Shown here in pieces: positions 8,353 to 17,751 of a DNA stretch of 64,000 bases. Position 1 is the first letter of the stretch, and each line of letters begins with the position of its first letter. The notes under the pieces were generated by a model. That model searched no databases and was not told the origin of the DNA. It saw only the letters and a list, made by a program, of their open reading frames with translations. Position numbers and translations under genes: made by a program. This DNA comes from an uncultured Eubacterium sp. (GTDB lineage Bacteria > Bacillota > Clostridia > Lachnospirales > Lachnospiraceae), in NCBI GenBank assembly GCA_910584795.1, contig CAJUBZ010000013.1, positions 1 to 64,000 of the forward strand, in the 5' to 3' direction.

Positions 8353-9276
8353 ATGTTAATGAAGGGCCAACAGAATTTGCATATGGAAAAATGGATAGAG
8401 AAGGGGGATGTGTTGATTGAGGCACTGCCTTATATCCAGAGATTTAACCGGAAAATTATTGTAGTTAAGTATGGCGGAAGTGCTATGCTAGATGAAGATT
8501 TTATGTCCAGTGTCATACAGGATATTACATTATTAAAATTAGTTGGATTTAAACCAATTATTGTGCATGGAGGCGGTAAGGCTATCAGTAAACATATCGA
8601 TCGTCTCGGCATGGAAACAGAGTTTATTAATGGACTTCGTGTAACCGATGAAGAAACGCTGGATGCAGCTGAAATGGTATTAAACAGTGTGAATAAAAAG
8701 TTGGTTCAGATAGTGCAGCAGTTAGGTGTCAGAGCGATTGGTATCAGTGGCAAAGACGGTAATCTATTAACTGTGAAAAAGAAACTTTCTGCAGGAGAGG
8801 ATATTGGATATGTAGGAGAGGTCACAGCAGTGAATACAGATATTTTATTAGATTTGTTAGAGAAAGACTTCCTGCCGATTGTCTGTCCGATAGGTTTGGA
8901 TGAAGATTTTCACGGTTATAATATCAATGCAGATGATGCGGCAAGTGCAATTGCCGAGGCTGTCAAAGCAGAGAAACTCGCATTTCTGACAGATACAGAA
9001 GGTGTCTATATGGATATTGAAGATACAGGTTCAGTTATATCCGAAATGACTGTTTCAGAGGCACAGGAGTTGATTGATAAAGGAATTATTGCCGGAGGTA
9101 TGCTTCCAAAAATTAAGAATTGCATGGAGGCAATTAATCATGGAGTTTCCCGTGTACATATTCTGGATGGTCGTATTCCTCATAGTATTCTTCTTGAAAT
9201 ATTTACAAATAAAGGTATTGGAACGGCTATTTTGGGAGATGAGCAGGAAAAGTTTTATACACATGCAAAGATGTAA
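8353..9276 (+). CDS. argB: Acetylglutamate kinase
   Basis: This 307-residue kinase phosphorylates N-acetylglutamate and is the usual feedback-regulated step. Motifs include VVKYGGSAM (phosphate binding), the HGGGKAIS glycine-rich loop, and ININADDAA. The N-terminal extension of about 30 residues before the kinase core resembles the helix seen in arginine-inhibited forms, so feedback inhibition by arginine is likely but inferred. I chose the ATG preceded by GAGG; an upstream in-frame TTG at 8329 lacks a ribosome site. Confidence 0.96.
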   Translation: MLMKGQQNLHMEKWIEKGDVLIEALPYIQRFNRKIIVVKYGGSAMLDEDFMSSVIQDITLLKLVGFKPIIVHGGGKAISKHIDRLGMETEFINGLRVTDEETLDAAEMVLNSVNKKLVQIVQQLGVRAIGISGKDGNLLTVKKKLSAGEDIGYVGEVTAVNTDILLDLLEKDFLPIVCPIGLDEDFHGYNINADDAASAIAEAVKAEKLAFLTDTEGVYMDIEDTGSVISEMTVSEAQELIDKGIIAGGMLPKIKNCMEAINHGVSRVHILDGRIPHSILLEIFTNKGIGTAILGDEQEKFYTHAKM

Positions 9277-9321
9277 AAGAAATAGTCAGAGTATCAAATA
9301 ACAAGTGTGGGAGGTTTTAAT

Positions 9322-10494
9322 ATGGAATATATGGAAAAGGCAGAGCAGTATTTAGCACATACATACAACAGATTTCAGGTTGTAGTAGATAAAGCAGAGG
9401 GTGTATATGTATATGATGTCAATGGAAAGAAATATTTGGATTTTGCATCAGGTATTGGTGTGAATAGTCTTGGATATGGAAACAAAGAATATACAGAAAC
9501 ATTAAAGAAACAGATTGATAAGATAACACATACTTCAAATTTGTTTTATAATACACCATCTATTGAGACAGCAGAGAAACTTGTAAAAGTTACAGGTTTG
9601 AAAAAGGTGTTTTTTACAAACAGTGGTGCTGAAGCGATTGAAGGTGCTATGAAAATGGCAAAACGTTATGCATATGACAGAGATGGACATACAGACCATG
9701 AGATTATAGCAATGAATCATTCTTTTCACGGAAGAACTATGGGCTCTCTCGCACTGACGGGAAATCTGAATTATCAGAAACCATTTGGACCGATGATAGA
9801 GGGAATTAAATTTGCAGAATATAATAATTTGGATAGTGTAAAAGCATTGGTTAATGAGAAAACCTGTGCCATTATATTAGAAGCAGTACAGGGGGAAGGC
9901 GGTATTTATCCGGCAGAAAAAGAGTTTATAGAAGGAATTAGAAGAATTTGTGATGACAATGATATTCTTATGATTTGTGATGAGATACAGTGTGGTATGG
10001 GACGAACAGGAAAGATGTTTGCGTTCCAGAATTATGATGTGAAACCGGATATCATTGCATCTGCAAAAGCCCTAGGCTGTGGTGTGCCGGTTGGTGCATT
10101 TATTGCAGGAGAGAAGTGCTGCGATTCACTTGTGCCGGGAGACCATGGAACGACATATGGAGGAAATCCTCTGGTGACAGCAGCGGTGGGAACGGTCTTA
10201 GATATTTTTGAGAAAAATAATATTTTGGAAAATGTACAAGAAGTGGGAACGTACTTTGAAGAGCAGCTTGAAAAAATTGTAGAAGAATTCGATAATGTCA
10301 CGGTAAGACGTGGAAAAGGTCTGATGCAGGGGCTTGTTCTTACAACACCAGTACGAGAGACAATTGATAAGGCGATTGAAAGAGGGCTGCTTGTTATTTC
10401 AGCAAGCGGCAATGTACTGAGAATGCTGCCTCCACTTGTGATTACAAAAGAGAATGTAGATGAAATGATAGATATACTTAGGGTCTGTTTGTAG
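9322..10494 (+). CDS. argD: Acetylornithine aminotransferase
   Basis: This 390-residue class III PLP aminotransferase converts N-acetylglutamate semialdehyde to N-acetylornithine. Visible signatures are FTNSGAEAIEGA near the cofactor phosphate, the DEIQCGMGRTG segment, and the Schiff-base lysine K249 in ASAKALGCG. The start is the ATG behind GGGAGG; a GTG 15 bases upstream would overlap that ribosome site. It is the last gene of the operon; argF is not in this window. Confidence 0.96.
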   Translation: MEYMEKAEQYLAHTYNRFQVVVDKAEGVYVYDVNGKKYLDFASGIGVNSLGYGNKEYTETLKKQIDKITHTSNLFYNTPSIETAEKLVKVTGLKKVFFTNSGAEAIEGAMKMAKRYAYDRDGHTDHEIIAMNHSFHGRTMGSLALTGNLNYQKPFGPMIEGIKFAEYNNLDSVKALVNEKTCAIILEAVQGEGGIYPAEKEFIEGIRRICDDNDILMICDEIQCGMGRTGKMFAFQNYDVKPDIIASAKALGCGVPVGAFIAGEKCCDSLVPGDHGTTYGGNPLVTAAVGTVLDIFEKNNILENVQEVGTYFEEQLEKIVEEFDNVTVRRGKGLMQGLVLTTPVRETIDKAIERGLLVISASGNVLRMLPPLVITKENVDEMIDILRVCL

Positions 10495-10530
10495 AAAGAT
10501 GTATAAAAAATGTAAAATCTGTGTTAAAAT

Positions 10531-10571
10531 TTTACATAGACTTTACATTGGATTGTTATGGTGTTAAATGG
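10531..10571 (+). promoter_or_regulatory. Pho-box-like array and promoter of the phosphate transporter
   Basis: Four TT-initial 7-mers start exactly 11 bases apart: TTTACAT (10531), TTTACAT (10542), TTGTTAT (10553) and TTAAATG (10564). Bacillus PhoP binds direct TTAACA-like repeats with the same 11-bp period. The second repeat and the TTAAAT at 10564 could also act as -35 and -10 (16-base spacer). Confidence 0.6.
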
Positions 10572-10625
10572 AAATGAAAAACGAACGATCTATGAAATAC
10601 AATAATTTATGGGAGAAATAAGTAT

Positions 10626-12275
10626 ATGTATTTATTAGTTACAGAGTTACTTAGTGGATTAGCACTTTTCCTGTTTGGAATGAAGTACATGAGTGATAGT
10701 CTGCAACAGGCAGCAGGTGGAAAATTAAGAGGTATCTTAGACAGATGTACAAAGAATAAGTACATAGCTGTAGTATGCGGAGCGCTATTTACAGCATTTA
10801 TACAGTCATCCGGAGCCACAACGGTTATGGAAGTGGGGTTCGTTAATGCAGGCATTATGACTTTGGAACAATCTGTAGGAATTACATTTGGCGCGAATAT
10901 CGGTACGACGATTACATCACAGCTGGTTTCTTTAAAGCTTACAGAAGTAGCACCTTTTATCATTTTTATTGGTGCAGCCATTCTTTCTTTTTGTAAAAAG
11001 CCATTGCTGAAAAAGATAGCTGCAGTTATTTTTGGATTTGGAGCATTATTCCTTGGAATAAATTATATGACATCAGCATTACATGGCATTAAGGAAATAC
11101 CTGAGCTGATGAATTTGTTCAGTTATTTAAGTAATCCGTTCATTGCGGTAGTGGTTGGACTTGTTTTTACAGGGATTGTTCAGAGTTCATCTGTGACGGT
11201 TAGTGTACTGGTATTATTGGCTGGATCTAATATTATTGTTAATCCAATCACAGGTGGAACAGATTATCTTGCGTGCTTATATTTTATTTTGGGTGCTAAT
11301 ATTGGTTCATGTATGCCGGCAGTTATGGCGGCAATGAATACTAATAGAAATGCAAAGAGAACCGCGCTGATTCATGTCATGTTTAACGTTGTAGGTTTAG
11401 TTGTAATCGGGGCATTACTGATATTAGCAGCAGAGCCGATTATTGATGGAATAGGTGCTATCAGCAGTTCTGATAAAAGATTTGTTGCAAATGCAGACAC
11501 GATTTTTAAAACATTCCAGTGTATTATTTTACTGCCATGTTCCAAACTGCTTGTCAACTTGTCTAAGAAGTTGATTCATGCTAAAGCAGGAGAAGAGGCA
11601 GATAATACCGAGATGGTGCTGAAACATATTGATGTGACGGGAGTATCCAATTCAGCCACAGCAGTTGTTGAAGTAGTTCAGGAAATTGAACGTATGGCTG
11701 ATATGGTAAAAGTTAATTTGAAGCAGGCATCAGATGCATTGATACATAAAAATTACGAAAGTTCTGAAAACGTATATGCAAGAGAGAAATACATAGACTT
11801 TTTAAGTCATAGAATTACAGAATATATGGTAAATGCAAACCGATATGGTCTGCCATTGGAAGATAGAAAACGTCTGGGCGGATTGTTCCATGTGGTAATT
11901 GATGTGGAGCGTATTGGGGATCATGCAGTTAATATTATGGATGATGCAATGAAAGAGAAAAATCAAAAAATTGAGTTTTCTAAAGAATGCATTTCTGAGA
12001 TGTCAGAAATGTTTGACAAAGTTATAGAAATTTTTGAGCGTTCTGTAAAAATTTTTGTTTCAGAAGACCGTTCAGAGTTTGAGGCAATTAATCAGTTAGA
12101 GGATAAAATTGACCGAATGAAGATAGAATGTCAGGAAGGACATGTTGCAAGAATGTCGGAAGGTAAATGTTCTATTGAATCAGGTTTGATTTTTACGGAT
12201 TTAGTGATAGGCTATGAAAGAATAGCTGATCATGCGGTTAATATTGCTTATTCAATTTTGCCTGAGAAAAAATAA
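10626..12275 (+). CDS. Na+/phosphate cotransporter with PhoU-like domain
   Basis: This 549-residue NptA/YjbB-type protein has two inverted membrane halves marked by the repeat motifs QSSGATT (about residue 60) and QSSSVT (about residue 189), the NaPi-II signatures. After the last membrane span (about 310) comes a soluble region with two PhoU-like helical repeats containing VERIGDHAVN and YERIADHAVN. It should take up phosphate with sodium, with the PhoU part modulating activity. Placement directly before a PhoB/PhoR-type pair and behind an 11-bp-periodic Pho-box-like array supports phosphate control. Confidence 0.93.
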   Translation: MYLLVTELLSGLALFLFGMKYMSDSLQQAAGGKLRGILDRCTKNKYIAVVCGALFTAFIQSSGATTVMEVGFVNAGIMTLEQSVGITFGANIGTTITSQLVSLKLTEVAPFIIFIGAAILSFCKKPLLKKIAAVIFGFGALFLGINYMTSALHGIKEIPELMNLFSYLSNPFIAVVVGLVFTGIVQSSSVTVSVLVLLAGSNIIVNPITGGTDYLACLYFILGANIGSCMPAVMAAMNTNRNAKRTALIHVMFNVVGLVVIGALLILAAEPIIDGIGAISSSDKRFVANADTIFKTFQCIILLPCSKLLVNLSKKLIHAKAGEEADNTEMVLKHIDVTGVSNSATAVVEVVQEIERMADMVKVNLKQASDALIHKNYESSENVYAREKYIDFLSHRITEYMVNANRYGLPLEDRKRLGGLFHVVIDVERIGDHAVNIMDDAMKEKNQKIEFSKECISEMSEMFDKVIEIFERSVKIFVSEDRSEFEAINQLEDKIDRMKIECQEGHVARMSEGKCSIESGLIFTDLVIGYERIADHAVNIAYSILPEKK

Positions 12276-12289
12276 TATAATAACAAATA

Positions 12290-12315
12290 AAATGGACATG
12301 GAAACGTGTCCATTT
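12290..12315 (+). terminator. Intergenic hairpin after the phosphate transporter
   Basis: A 9-bp perfect stem, AAATGGACA / TGTCCATTT, has an 8-base loop but no long T tract. It could attenuate transcription into, or protect the mRNA before, the following regulator pair. Confidence 0.5.
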
Positions 12316-12344
12316 ATTATATACTAAGAAAGGATTAGTGTAAA

Positions 12345-13028
12345 ATGCAGAGAATATATATTGTGGAAGATGATAAAAATATTGCAGAGATAGAAGAGTT
12401 TGCATTAAAAAATGCCGGATATGATGTGTATACTTTCGGAAATGCAAAGAAGTTTGAAGAAAGATTGGAAAAGGAATATCCTGATTTAATTATTATGGAT
12501 ATCATGCTTCCGGACAGGGATGGTTTGTCTCTTGTAAAAGATTTGAGAGGACATGGGGAGACTGCGGCTATTCCAATCATGATGGTGACGGCAAAGACAA
12601 CAGAAATGGATAAAGTAAAAGGGCTCGATCAGGGGGCTGATGATTATATGACGAAGCCTTTTGGAATTATGGAGTTAATATCCAGAGTGAAGGCAATGCT
12701 AAGAAGGGCAAATCTTCAAACTGATAGTGATTTGGAGTTTGATGGTATTGTATTAAATGATTCAAAGCATCAGGTGTCTATTGATGGTAAGGTTTGTGAA
12801 CTGACATACAAAGAGTTTGAATTGTTAAAAATGCTTATGCAGAATTCCGGGATTGTTCTTCACAGAAACAGAATTTTGGACAGAGTCTGGGGAATTGATT
12901 ATGAGGGGGAATCGAGAACTCTAGATATGCATATAAAAACTCTTCGGAAAAAATTAGGAGATAAAGGTGCTTTAATTCAGACTGTTAGAAACGTAGGTTA
13001 TACAATGAATTATAGAAAGGAAAAGTAA
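12345..13028 (+). CDS. PhoB/PhoP-like response regulator
   Basis: This 227-residue OmpR-family regulator has a receiver domain (1-120) with acidic pocket E8/D9/D10, phosphorylation site D52 in IIMDIMLP, and lysine in TKPFG. It is followed by a winged-helix DNA-binding domain with the NVGYTMN ending. Its gene abuts the histidine kinase with no gap. The phosphate transporter and Pho-box-like repeats just upstream make it the probable phosphate-starvation regulator. The symbol is withheld because many paralogues share this architecture. Confidence 0.88.
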   Translation: MQRIYIVEDDKNIAEIEEFALKNAGYDVYTFGNAKKFEERLEKEYPDLIIMDIMLPDRDGLSLVKDLRGHGETAAIPIMMVTAKTTEMDKVKGLDQGADDYMTKPFGIMELISRVKAMLRRANLQTDSDLEFDGIVLNDSKHQVSIDGKVCELTYKEFELLKMLMQNSGIVLHRNRILDRVWGIDYEGESRTLDMHIKTLRKKLGDKGALIQTVRNVGYTMNYRKEK

Positions 13029-14357
13029 GTGAAAAAAAAGTTATATATCAGAATGACAATTGTGTCAGCTGCTATGATGTTTCTTACAATGATTATAACT
13101 GTAGTAACCTTTTACAATGTTTTTAGTGAGCAGGTAATGGAGGATTTAAAAACGCATGTTCATATTTTAAACACTACGGAGGCAGTATTACAGTATGTTG
13201 AGAAGGATTTCGATCCGAAGATAAGTAATTTAAGAATTACAGTAATTGATCAACAAGGAAACGTCCAATATGACAGCAATGCAGATATTGGGAGCATGGA
13301 TAATCATGTGAACCGTCCGGAAATCAAAGAGGCATTGAAATATGGTGCAGGCAAAAAAATTAGAAAATCTGATACTTTTTCGAAAAATACATATTATTAT
13401 GCAGAGAGACTGAAAAATGGAAAAATACTTCGTGTTGCAAAAGAAGTTGGAAGCATCTGGCAGTTTTTTAAGCATATACTTCCTATTCTGATTGTGGAAT
13501 TGCTGCTGGCTGTTGCAATATGTATTCTTGTGGCAAGAATGTTGGCCAGAAGGCTGGTAGAACCTATCGAATTGTTGGCAAAGAACATTGACGATGATGA
13601 AATTACGGCTACGTATGATGAAATTAAACCATTTCTGGATAAAATTCATAGTCAGCATAAAGCGTTAAAGAAAAGTGCAAATATGCGTCAGGATTTTACA
13701 GCCAATGTATCTCATGAATTGAAGACACCGCTTGCATCGATCTCCGGGTATGCAGAATTGATAGAAAATGGAATGGCAGAAGAAGAGGATGTTAGACGCT
13801 TTGCGGGAGAAATTCACAAGAGTTCTATTCGATTATTATCATTAATCAACGATATAATAGAGTTATCAGAATTGGATGTTATGGATAGTGAAATGTCAAC
13901 AGAAATAATCAGCCTTACAGAGGAGGCAGAGAATTGTGTGGAAATGTTACAGATGAATGCAAAGAAGCATGGTATAGATATTTCAATGAATCAAAATCAA
14001 GAACAGGGAATTATAGAGGCAAACAGAGATATGATTCAGGAAATTATATACAATCTGTGTGATAATGCTATACGATACAATCATGATGGAGGACATGTTA
14101 TAGTATCGGTATTTAAAAAAGAGGATAAGATTGTACTTCAGGTACAAGATGATGGAATAGGAATTCCTAAAAAGGAACAGGAAAGAATTTTTGAAAGATT
14201 TTACAGAGTAGATAAGGCACGTTCTAAAAAGACCGGAGGAACAGGTCTTGGTCTGGCGATTGTAAAGCATATTGCAGAACAGCATAGTGCAAAGATTAAA
14301 ATTGATAGTAGTGTAGGACAGGGTACTACAATTTCAATATTATTTCAAAAGCAATAA
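13029..14357 (+). CDS. PhoR-like sensor histidine kinase
   Basis: This 442-residue kinase starts at GTG, directly after the regulator's stop codon. It has an N-terminal membrane span (about 7-29), an extracytoplasmic sensor of about 115 residues, a second span (about 148-168), a linker, a HisKA domain with the phospho-His in NVSHELKTPLAS, and a HATPase_c domain with DDGIGIP and GGTGLGLAIVKH. It is the cognate partner of the preceding regulator, and phosphate-linked signalling is inferred from context. No complete HAMP domain is clear to the eye. Confidence 0.88.
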   Translation: MKKKLYIRMTIVSAAMMFLTMIITVVTFYNVFSEQVMEDLKTHVHILNTTEAVLQYVEKDFDPKISNLRITVIDQQGNVQYDSNADIGSMDNHVNRPEIKEALKYGAGKKIRKSDTFSKNTYYYAERLKNGKILRVAKEVGSIWQFFKHILPILIVELLLAVAICILVARMLARRLVEPIELLAKNIDDDEITATYDEIKPFLDKIHSQHKALKKSANMRQDFTANVSHELKTPLASISGYAELIENGMAEEEDVRRFAGEIHKSSIRLLSLINDIIELSELDVMDSEMSTEIISLTEEAENCVEMLQMNAKKHGIDISMNQNQEQGIIEANRDMIQEIIYNLCDNAIRYNHDGGHVIVSVFKKEDKIVLQVQDDGIGIPKKEQERIFERFYRVDKARSKKTGGTGLGLAIVKHIAEQHSAKIKIDSSVGQGTTISILFQKQ

Positions 14358-14420
14358 CCGAAACTGCATGGCGGAACTATTATTTTTTATAATTGTATAA
14401 TAAGCAAATATTTGTAAATT

Positions 14421-14443
14421 CTAAAATAAGAAGATTATTTTAG
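14421..14443 (+). promoter_or_regulatory. Hairpin abutting the ribosome site of the next gene
   Basis: A perfect inverted repeat, CTAAAATAA-GAAGA-TTATTTTAG, ends directly at the GGAGG of the following permease gene and shares its first bases. It could terminate the histidine kinase transcript weakly or limit ribosome access. Both are inference. Confidence 0.35.
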
Positions 14444-14452
14444 GAGGTTCAT

Positions 14453-14881
14453 ATGTGGGGAATTATTATCGCATTGATTTCGGGAGCACTTATGAGTGTT
14501 CAGGGAGTTTTTAATACAGGAGTGACAAAGGGCAGTAGTATGTGGGCGGCCAATTCATGGGTACAGCTGACTGCCTTTTTTGTTTGCATCATAGCATGGT
14601 TTGTAACCGGAAGACAAAACGTAATGGGAATGTTCCAAATAGAGAACAAGTATATGTTATTAGGAGGAGTAATTGGAGCGTTTATTACACTGACAGTTAT
14701 TAAAAGTATGAATTCATTGGGACCTGCCCAGGCGGTTCTTCTGATTGTGGTATCTCAAATAATCGTGGCATATTTAATTGAAGTGTTTGGTCTGTTTGGT
14801 GTAGAGAAAGTCCCTTTTGAGTGGAGAAAAGTAATAGGTGCTTTAGTTTCGATTGCAGGTATTTTTATTTTCCATAAATAA
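14453..14881 (+). CDS. DMT-superfamily small membrane protein (YdcZ/DUF606 type)
   Basis: This 142-residue protein has about five hydrophobic helices and starts GIIIALISGALMSVQGVFNT, typical of the YdcZ (DUF606) half-size members of the drug/metabolite transporter superfamily. The second half ends with a membrane helix and a short HK tail. Such proteins often pair with a second half-size copy, but none is adjacent. The start is fixed by AGGAGG 6 bases before the ATG. The transported substrate is unknown. Confidence 0.8.
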   Translation: MWGIIIALISGALMSVQGVFNTGVTKGSSMWAANSWVQLTAFFVCIIAWFVTGRQNVMGMFQIENKYMLLGGVIGAFITLTVIKSMNSLGPAQAVLLIVVSQIIVAYLIEVFGLFGVEKVPFEWRKVIGALVSIAGIFIFHK

Positions 14882-14907
14882 AAATATCAAAAATAATAAA
14901 AAGGTTA

Positions 14908-14936
14908 TTGATAAGTGGAATTTTATCTTGTACAAT
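14908..14936 (+). promoter_or_regulatory. Promoter of the comEA-like gene cluster
   Basis: TTGATA (14908-14913) and TACAAT (14931-14936) are spaced by 17 bases, about 40 bases before the gene start. This fits a vegetative sigma-A-type promoter. Confidence 0.6.
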
Positions 14937-14976
14937 TATATAAGCATTCATAGGGGAAACTCCGAAAGGAGCATGA

Positions 14977-15570
14977 ATGATTCAAAAATCAATATTGAGA
15001 ATATTTATTATCCTGTCTATCTGTTTATTAATGACAGCTTGTAAAGATAAAAAGGATTATGTTTCGTTATCTGATGAAATAACACAAAAAGATATAGATA
15101 ATAAACAGGATAGCAGTGTACAAGATGAAACTTCTGATAAGCTTGTAGTATATGTACATGGAGCAGTCAAAAAACCAGGAGTATATGTATTACATCCGGG
15201 TGACAGAGTTTATCAGGCCGTGGATATGGCAGGAGGGATGACATCTGATGCAGAGAAAAGAGCATTGAATCTGGCAGAAACTGTATCAGATGAACAGGAT
15301 ATTTATATTATGACAAAAAAAGAGTATGATGAAAAACATGAAAGTAATGATAAAGAGAAGCAGAGTATGAGTGAAACGATGGTTAATATTAATACGGCAG
15401 ATAGTAAAATGCTGATGTCGTTACAGGGAATCGGTGAAGCCAAAGCTACAGCTATTATTGCGTATCGGGAAGAGAATGGATTATTTACATCGAAAGAAGA
15501 TATTAAAAAGGTTTCAGGCATAGGTGATGCTACTTATAGCAATATAAAAGATTTGATTACAATAGAATAG
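14977..15570 (+). CDS. comEA: ComEA-like helix-hairpin-helix DNA-binding lipoprotein
   Basis: This 197-residue protein begins with a lipoprotein signal peptide ending in the lipobox LMTAC. An SLBB domain follows (about 50-115, starting VVYVHGAVKKPGVY), then an acidic linker and a C-terminal double helix-hairpin-helix (about 135-197) with VNINTADSKMLMSLQGIGEA and KKVSGIGDATYSNI. ComEA receives double-stranded DNA at the cell surface and passes it to ComEC. Most ComEA proteins have a membrane anchor; a lipid anchor here is a variation. comEC is encoded 3 kb downstream in the same run. The ATG was preferred over one 4 bases upstream because only it gives the signal peptide. Confidence 0.9.
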   Translation: MIQKSILRIFIILSICLLMTACKDKKDYVSLSDEITQKDIDNKQDSSVQDETSDKLVVYVHGAVKKPGVYVLHPGDRVYQAVDMAGGMTSDAEKRALNLAETVSDEQDIYIMTKKEYDEKHESNDKEKQSMSETMVNINTADSKMLMSLQGIGEAKATAIIAYREENGLFTSKEDIKKVSGIGDATYSNIKDLITIE

Positions 15571-15582
15571 AGAGGGAATAAC

Positions 15583-16269
15583 ATGAAGGCTTTGGTAGTA
15601 GATGATGAAAAATTAATTGTGAAAGGTCTAAAATTCAGTTTAGAGCAGGAAGGATATGAAGTAGACTGTGCTTATGACGGACAGGAAGCAGTCGATAAGG
15701 CAAAAGAGAATGAATATGATATTATGTTACTTGATTTGATGCTTCCAATATATAATGGATATGAAGTTTGCCAGCAGATTCGGGAATTTTCGGATATGCC
15801 TATTGTGATGCTTACGGCTAAAGGTGAAGATATGGACAAAATTCTAGGGTTAGAGTATGGTGCAGATGATTATATTACAAAGCCTTTTAATATTCTTGAA
15901 GTTAAGGCGAGAATAAAGGCCATTGTCCGCAGAAATAAAAGAAAAGCTGTGGCTGCACCGGCTGCGCCAAAGGTAATTACTTCAGGCAAAATGAAACTGG
16001 ATGTTGAAGCGAAGCGTTTATACATAGATGACAGTGAGATTAAATTAACAGTGAAAGAGTTTGATATTTTAAAATTATTGGCTGAGAATCCGGGCAAGAT
16101 TTATTCCAGAGAGCAGTTGCTTACAATTATATGGGGTTCTAAGTATCCGGGTGATGCCAGAACAGTGGATGTAAATGTAAGAAGATTGAGAGAAAAAATA
16201 GAAGAAAATCCGGCAAAACCAGAGTATGTTCATACAAAATGGGGAATGGGTTATTATTTTCAAGGATAG
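15583..16269 (+). CDS. OmpR-family response regulator
   Basis: This 228-residue protein has a receiver domain with D7/D8 and phosphorylation site D51 in MLLDLMLP, a switch lysine in TKPFN, an Ala/Pro-rich linker, and a winged-helix effector domain ending KWGMGYYFQG. The architecture resembles WalR/MtrA-type essential cell-envelope regulators. It lies 12 bases after comEA and 4 bases before its kinase, inside a comEA-to-holA gene run. Target genes are unknown. Confidence 0.88.
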   Translation: MKALVVDDEKLIVKGLKFSLEQEGYEVDCAYDGQEAVDKAKENEYDIMLLDLMLPIYNGYEVCQQIREFSDMPIVMLTAKGEDMDKILGLEYGADDYITKPFNILEVKARIKAIVRRNKRKAVAAPAAPKVITSGKMKLDVEAKRLYIDDSEIKLTVKEFDILKLLAENPGKIYSREQLLTIIWGSKYPGDARTVDVNVRRLREKIEENPAKPEYVHTKWGMGYYFQG

Positions 16270-16273
16270 ATAA

Positions 16274-17740
16274 ATGAAAAAAAAATCATATGAGAATATA
16301 TTAAGTTTTATAAAAAGTTTAAGATTCAGAGTGTTTATGATTGTAACACTTCTGGTTATTGTACCTGTAATTATTGCAAGTATGTTTATATATAATGTGG
16401 CAGTAAATGAATATACAGATAAGAAAATTGACCGATTTAAAGCCAACAATACAATGCTCAAAAATAGTATTGTCAGTGAAGGTTATTTGGATCAAAATAA
16501 TGAATCACAGATAGTAGATGCTCAAATAGCACAATTAGCAGGAGAATATAATTGTAGAATACAGGTTATCAACAGCCAGTATATTGTTGTAAGTGATACC
16601 GATAGCAGCGAACTTGGAAAAACAAGTATATCTGAAAGTGTTATAAAGAGTATTGATGGAGAGAATGTTTTTATAAAGAATGACAAGGAAAATTATGTAG
16701 AGTTTGCAGAACCATTGGTTATTGCTGCGCCATCATTATCAGTTGACAGCACAAAGAAGTCCAGTGTCATTGGAGCTGTTTATATACATTATTCTATGGA
16801 TGATGTTGTGGATTATAAAGATACAGTGGAACGCTACGTGCTGATTATAGATATTTTGCTTATAATGTTTGGTCTGGTTACTGCATGGGGATGTTCTGTA
16901 TTGTTTAACAGACCTATCCAGAAAATGCATAAAGCAATAAAAAACATTACTTTAGGAGCTGTGGAAGAAGAACAGAACAGTAAAGAATATACTGAGGTAG
17001 CACAGATTAGTGATGAGTTTAGCAGGCTTGTAGATCGAATGAATACACAAGACAAATCAAGGCAGGAGTTTGTGTCAAATGTATCCCATGAATTAAAGAC
17101 ACCGTTGACCTCAATGAAAGTTCTAGCAGAGTCATTGATTGGAAATGAAGGGGTACCAGAGGAATTGTATCAGGAGTTTTTGCAGGACATTTGTAAAGAG
17201 ATAGATAGAGAAAATGAAATTATAACTGATTTATTAGATTTAGTTAAAATGGAAAAGACAGACGTAGAGATTAATATTTCCTCAGTAAATATTAATGAAA
17301 TATTAGAAACAGTATTAAAGCGGCTCAAGCCTATCGCAGAAAGTAAAAATATTGAATTGGTATTTGAGAGCTTTCGACCGGTTATAGCTGATGTTGACGA
17401 GCTGAAATTTGCCAGTGTGGTAACGAATCTGGTGGAGAATGCTATCAAATATAATAATACAGATGGTACGGTTACTGCATCTCTGAATTCTGATCATCAA
17501 TATTTTTATCTGAAAGTGATTGATACCGGCATTGGAATATCAGAAGAAGACCAGGAGAGAGTGTTTGAAAGGTTTTTCAGAGTGGACAAAGCAAGGGCAC
17601 GGGAAACTGGAGGAACCGGTTTAGGGCTTGCAATTACAAGAGACATTGTTTTGAAACATCATGGTTCAATTAAGATTCACAGTAAGGAAGGGGAAGGAAC
17701 AACATTTATTGTCAGAATTCCTCTGAAGTATATAGCATAG
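16274..17740 (+). CDS. Membrane sensor histidine kinase with HAMP domain
   Basis: This 488-residue kinase has a first membrane span at about 18-40, an extracytoplasmic sensor of about 140 residues, a second span at about 190-210, HAMP (about 210-265), HisKA with NVSHELKTPLTS, and HATPase_c with DTGIGISEEDQ and GGTGLGLAITRD. It pairs with the preceding regulator. The layout (kinase followed by a GerMN lipoprotein) recalls actinobacterial MtrB-LpqB, where the lipoprotein interacts with the kinase sensor. A similar partnership here is inferred only. Confidence 0.87.
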   Translation: MKKKSYENILSFIKSLRFRVFMIVTLLVIVPVIIASMFIYNVAVNEYTDKKIDRFKANNTMLKNSIVSEGYLDQNNESQIVDAQIAQLAGEYNCRIQVINSQYIVVSDTDSSELGKTSISESVIKSIDGENVFIKNDKENYVEFAEPLVIAAPSLSVDSTKKSSVIGAVYIHYSMDDVVDYKDTVERYVLIIDILLIMFGLVTAWGCSVLFNRPIQKMHKAIKNITLGAVEEEQNSKEYTEVAQISDEFSRLVDRMNTQDKSRQEFVSNVSHELKTPLTSMKVLAESLIGNEGVPEELYQEFLQDICKEIDRENEIITDLLDLVKMEKTDVEINISSVNINEILETVLKRLKPIAESKNIELVFESFRPVIADVDELKFASVVTNLVENAIKYNNTDGTVTASLNSDHQYFYLKVIDTGIGISEEDQERVFERFFRVDKARARETGGTGLGLAITRDIVLKHHGSIKIHSKEGEGTTFIVRIPLKYIA

Positions 17741-17751
17741 AGGGTACATTT

